Below, piece after piece: positions 4,965-5,779 of a DNA stretch of 5,779 bases. Position 1 is the stretch's first letter; the number at the start of each line of letters is the position of its first letter. The notes beneath the pieces were generated by a model. The model saw only the letters and a program-made list of their open reading frames with translations. It did no database searches and was not told the origin of the DNA. This stretch comes from Rhodobacterales bacterium UBA3077 (GTDB taxonomy: Bacteria > Pseudomonadota > Alphaproteobacteria > Rhodobacterales > Rhodobacteraceae), in assembly GCA_002366685.1 (NCBI GenBank), contig DFBP01000098.1, forward strand, positions 1 through 5,779. Reading direction: 5' to 3'. Both the position numbers and the translations under genes were made by a program.

Positions 4965-5779
4965 TGACCAAGCCATGTATTATTTGTGTTGCGATCACGG
5001 GCTCAGTGCCGATGAAGGCGCATAATCCTGCTGTTCCAATAACGGTAACCGAACAAATCGAAAGCACGCAGGCGGCTTTCGAGGCGGGCGCAAGCATCGC
5101 GCATTGCCATGTGCGGCATGATGACGGAACGCCTTCGTCTGATCCGGAGGAATTTGGACTACTTCAAGAAGGCATCGCCAAATACTGCTCTGGCATGATT
5201 ATGCAGATGTCGACGGGCGGACGCTCCGGCGCGGGGCAGGAACGGGGCGCGATGCTTTCGCTAAAGCCCGACATGGCCTCACTATCGGTCGGTTCCAACA
5301 ACTTTCCGACACGCGTCTACGAGAACTCACCGGATCTGGTAGACTGGCTTGCTTCCGAGATGCGCGAATACGACGTGAAACCCGAAGTCGAAGCCTTTGA
5401 TCTTAGTCACATTTTTCAAGCTGCGGCGATGATCCGAGATGGTCGTATCGCGGGCAAGCTATACGTGCAATTCGTTATGGGCGTTAAAAATGCGATGCCG
5501 GTCGATAAGGAGGTGTTTGATTTTTATATCAGCACAGTTAACCGCTTGGTGCCTGACGCCCAGTGGTGCGCTGCTGGGGTTGGCCCCGGGCAGATCATTG
5601 TCAACGAGTGGTCGATTGCCGCCGGCGGGCACACGCGCACAGGTCTTGAAGATAATTTGCGGCTTGATCGCCACACGCTCGCGCCGTCAAACGCCGCCCT
5701 TGTCAAACGGGCTGCCGACTTATGTGACAAATACGAACGCCCGGTTGCGACGTGGCAGCAAGCCCGCGAAATCCTCGAA
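4964..5779 (+). CDS. Beta-keto acid cleavage enzyme (BKACE, DUF849; annotated as 3-keto-5-aminohexanoate cleavage protein), C-terminus cut by window edge
   Basis: The frame is open from the ATG at 4964 to the right edge (272 codons). I translated it by hand. BKACE proteins are usually about 270-310 residues, so little should be missing. It shows the TIM-barrel family pattern: VAITGS near the N-terminus, AHCHVRHDDG with metal ligands His47 and His49, STGGRSG (83-89), a long middle barrel section, and GGHTRTGLEDN (221-231) supplying Arg225, Glu229 (third metal ligand) and Asp230 (catalytic), by analogy with the characterised Kce enzyme. The family uses acetyl-CoA to split a beta-keto acid into acetoacetate and an acyl-CoA. 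Here the likely substrate is 3-oxoadipate, the product of PcaD in the same operon; this is inference from context. The start overlaps the hydrolase stop by one base (TAATG), with a modest GAGG (4953-4956) 7 nt ahead. Confidence 0.92.
   Translation, partial: MTKPCIICVAITGSVPMKAHNPAVPITVTEQIESTQAAFEAGASIAHCHVRHDDGTPSSDPEEFGLLQEGIAKYCSGMIMQMSTGGRSGAGQERGAMLSLKPDMASLSVGSNNFPTRVYENSPDLVDWLASEMREYDVKPEVEAFDLSHIFQAAAMIRDGRIAGKLYVQFVMGVKNAMPVDKEVFDFYISTVNRLVPDAQWCAAGVGPGQIIVNEWSIAAGGHTRTGLEDNLRLDRHTLAPSNAALVKRAADLCDKYERPVATWQQAREILE

Noticed and set aside
3023..5097. Open frames in other frames or strands over pcaH, pcaG, the hydrolase and the 5' end of the BKACE gene
   Set aside because: Each coincides with a plus-strand gene carrying clear family motifs, and none has its own recognisable domain.
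5459..5730. Two minus-strand open frames near the right edge
   Set aside because: They are antisense to the BKACE reading frame, whose catalytic motifs are intact.

Overview
The window spans the boundary between a probable integrated element and a chromosomal aromatic-catabolism operon, most likely from an alphaproteobacterium. The gene order pcaD-pcaC-pcaH-pcaG, the tight overlaps and the sequence style suggest a Rhodobacterales/Roseobacter-type or rhizobial relative. That placement is an inference from gene order and protein character; no taxonomic marker other than a tRNA is present.

Left part (1-1500): one long open frame on the minus strand starts at 1417, or more likely at 1381, and runs off the left edge. 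It encodes a tyrosine recombinase with a DUF6538-like N-terminus and a full catalytic set (R, K, HxxR, W, Y). It begins just past the 3' end of a complete tRNA-Asn(GTT) gene (1501-1575, minus). This is the standard layout of an element integrated into a tRNA 3' end, so the element would extend to the left, outside the window. Hand-sampled lines of this part look clearly poorer in G+C than the operon on the right.

Middle (1576-1756): a 181-bp divergent intergenic region. It holds a good promoter for the tRNA on the minus strand and a candidate promoter for the operon on the plus strand. It also holds a perfect 8-bp inverted repeat whose right arm overlaps the pcaD ribosome binding site.

Right part (1757-5779): six plus-strand genes, each overlapping the next by 1 to 8 bases. 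They are pcaD (3-oxoadipate enol-lactonase), pcaC (4-carboxymuconolactone decarboxylase, TTG start), pcaH and pcaG (protocatechuate 3,4-dioxygenase beta and alpha; pcaH also has a TTG start), an alpha/beta hydrolase of the plant-methylesterase-like type, and a beta-keto acid cleavage enzyme (BKACE, DUF849) cut by the right edge.

Together PcaHG, PcaC and PcaD cover ring cleavage of protocatechuate down to 3-oxoadipate, except for the cycloisomerase PcaB, which is not in the window. The most interesting point is the BKACE gene. Its family condenses a beta-keto acid with acetyl-CoA to give acetoacetate plus an acyl-CoA. On 3-oxoadipate this chemistry would give acetoacetate and succinyl-CoA directly, bypassing the usual CoA transferase (PcaIJ) and thiolase (PcaF). 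The extra hydrolase is a second unexplained passenger in the operon.
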